This document shows, in pieces, positions 14,602 to 15,226 of a stretch of 15,226 nt of DNA; position 1 is the stretch's first letter; each line of letters opens with the position of its first letter. The position numbers were made by a program, and so were the translations under genes. A model generated the notes under the pieces. That model was not told the origin of the DNA. It saw only the letters and a list, made by a program, of their open reading frames with translations, and made no database searches. Origin of the DNA: an uncultured Lachnospiraceae bacterium (GTDB lineage Bacteria > Bacillota > Clostridia > Lachnospirales > Lachnospiraceae); assembly GCA_905236545.1 (NCBI GenBank), contig CAJOQO010000195.1, positions 1 through 15,226 of the forward strand, read 5' to 3'.

Positions 14602-14954
14602 TTACCAGCTTTCCCATCTGTCAGATATGATGCGGGAGCGACGTATTCCGTCGTCACTTCTCCATTCTGATTCGTTGTACGTACCTCAATCCTTAACGCG
14701 TAAGCACAGATGATCCCCGCGCAAAGGAGAATCAGGATCGCCAGAGCCAACAGCCACATCCCCGGGGTCGTCACTCGGATATAATCATCTACCTGCTCCG
14801 GTGAAGAGATCCTCTGGGGCCTGCTGACCTGAGGCGCAGTGTTCCCTGCAGGCTGCGTATCCCCGGAGCCCGGCTGGTTTTGCTGTGCGCCATTCGCGGG
14901 TTCCGGCTGGCCTGCCGCTCCCCTTACCACTTTATCTTCTGTTTCCTGTCCCAT
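14598..14954 (-). CDS. Small membrane protein resembling the N-terminal anchor of an NHLM HlyD-type adaptor
   Basis: This 118-residue protein has a Gln/Gly/Pro/Asn-rich hydrophilic N-terminus (1-48), then RISSPEQVDDYIRVTTPGMW (48-67) and a membrane helix at about 66-87, then only 31 residues outside. The SSPEQ-x5-RVTTP segment before the helix is what full-length NHLM secretion proteins (HlyD/membrane-fusion type) show before their anchor. This one lacks the coiled coil and lipoyl/beta-barrel adaptor that should follow. No frameshift is evident: the frame ends in a TGA that overlaps the start of the C39 exporter, and no adaptor fragment follows in another frame because the exporter fills that DNA. 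The start is ATG at 14954 behind AGGAAG. It is probably a genuine small exporter partner or a strongly shortened adaptor. The family link rests on one motif, so the name is cautious. Confidence 0.8.
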   Translation of the reverse strand: MGQETEDKVVRGAAGQPEPANGAQQNQPGSGDTQPAGNTAPQVSRPQRISSPEQVDDYIRVTTPGMWLLALAILILLCAGIICAYALRIEVRTTNQNGEVTTEYVAPASYLTDGKAGN

Positions 14955-14968
14955 AATACTTCCTGTTC

Positions 14969-15067
14969 TTAGGATCTGTTTCTGAGCAGCTCCTTAAACG
15001 ATCGTGAGAACCTGTCATGCAATGTATCTGTTCCTGCTGTCCGGCCCTGCTGCGGGCTGTCAGCCAT
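14969..15067 (-). CDS. Possible 32-residue ORF between promoter and adaptor stub
   Basis: An ATG at 15067 opens a 32-codon frame ending in TAA at 14969, 14 bases before the next gene. The peptide is basic in its second half (HDRFSRSFKELLRNRS) with no Gly-Gly motif, cysteines or membrane segment. The ATG coincides with the transcription start predicted from the promoter at 15073-15101, and AAGGA directly abuts it, so it would have to be translated leaderless. More likely this is 5' untranslated sequence. Confidence 0.2.
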   Translation of the reverse strand: MADSPQQGRTAGTDTLHDRFSRSFKELLRNRS

Positions 15068-15072
15068 TCCTT

Positions 15073-15101
15073 ATCATACCTTAAGAAACGGCTTCTTGCA
15101 A
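15073..15101 (-). promoter_or_regulatory. Sigma-70-type promoter of the exporter operon
   Basis: On the minus strand TTGCAA (15101-15096) and TATGAT (15078-15073) are separated by 17 bases, close to consensus. The predicted start near 15066 gives an untranslated leader of about 110 bases before the ATG at 14954. The palindrome GCAATATTGC (15098-15107) overlaps the -35 box. Confidence 0.7.
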
Positions 15102-15132
15102 TATTGCCGGTGCACCCTGTTCACTTGTGCAC
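15098..15132. promoter_or_regulatory. Candidate operator: palindromes around the -35 box
   Basis: GCAATATTGC at 15098-15107 is a perfect 10-base palindrome overlapping the -35 element. Just upstream, the palindrome GTGCAC occurs twice (15110-15115 and 15127-15132), 17 bases apart. Position and symmetry fit a regulator binding region, perhaps for the operon's own LysR protein, but no known consensus is matched. Confidence 0.3.
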
Positions 15133-15148
15133 GCTGGCTTGCTACAGA

Positions 15149-15226
15149 TCACACCCCGATCACCTTTTCTGACAGACACAGTGCTTCTGATACAAGCCGC
15201 CCCCTGATCACCAGTCGGCAGCCACA
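15149..15226 (-). other. Possible 3' end of an upstream gene
   Basis: From the right edge one minus-strand frame is open for 25 codons to TGA at 15149, with third positions fairly rich in G and C. A second frame is open for 47 codons to TAA at 15081 but would run through the promoter. Neither tail is recognisable. The remaining bases between 14955 and 15148 hold the promoter, the candidate operator and the possible short ORF; I see no other gene there. Confidence 0.25.

Noticed and set aside
12451..14670. 739-codon plus-strand ORF opposite the C39 exporter
   Set aside because: It is the antisense shadow of a gene with every catalytic motif in place. The translation is His/Arg/Gln-rich with no recognisable domain, as expected from GC-biased third positions.
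1..15226. Insertion sequences, integrases, tRNA or rRNA genes
   Set aside because: I saw no transposase or integrase motifs, no flanking terminal inverted repeats and no cloverleaf or rRNA-like segment on either strand.

Overview
The window looks like part of a chromosome from a Gram-positive anaerobe of the Clostridia, most likely Lachnospiraceae. This is inferred from the moderately GC-rich sequence (mid-50s percent by eye), a LytR-CpsA-Psr (LCP) wall-polymer ligase, an NHLP/NHLM-type export pair, frequent TTG/GTG starts and strong GGAGG-like ribosome sites. No rRNA or other taxonomic marker is present, so the assignment is tentative. Every convincing gene is on the minus strand, so the text order below follows transcription from right to left.

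Right part (15226 to about 9200): a sigma-70-like promoter (15073-15101) precedes a small single-pass membrane protein resembling only the N-terminal anchor of an NHLM HlyD-type adaptor (14598-14954). Next come a C39-peptidase/ABC exporter (12397-14601), a second ABC exporter without the peptidase (10171-12360) and a LysR-type regulator (9264-10160). Gaps are -4, +36 and +10 bases, so this reads as one operon. The two ABC proteins match the paired NHLP/NHLM exporters that cleave double-glycine-type leaders and secrete modified peptides. No precursor peptide or modifying enzyme is visible in the window. The operon ends in an intrinsic terminator (9197-9220).

Left part (about 9190 to 1): a second promoter (9185-9213), whose -35 box lies inside that terminator hairpin, starts a nine-gene cell-surface polysaccharide operon that continues past the left edge. 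In order: two small four-helix DMT/SMR-like membrane proteins (8726-9148 and 8349-8729), a WecE-type dTDP-4-amino-4,6-dideoxygalactose transaminase (7153-8286), a tandem two-domain GT2 glycosyltransferase (5295-7151), a rhamnosyltransferase-like GT2 (4307-5275), a polyprenyl-phosphate sugar-1-phosphate transferase (2914-4314), an LCP ligase with a repetitive tyrosine-rich cytoplasmic tail (1321-2895), another rhamnosyltransferase-like GT2 (344-1312), and the start of an unidentified Gly/Glu/Asp-rich protein with an 84-base repeat (1-339).

How they fit together (inference): the sugar-1-phosphate transferase primes undecaprenyl phosphate, the GT2 enzymes extend the repeat unit, WecE supplies an amino-deoxy sugar nucleotide, the SMR pair could flip a lipid-linked sugar as ArnE/ArnF do, and the LCP protein attaches the finished polymer to the wall. 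The main oddities are the adaptor stub, the terminator/promoter overlap with a possible short leader ORF, the 20-unit pentapeptide repeat in the LCP tail, and a 23-base duplication of a stop/start junction between two glycosyltransferases.
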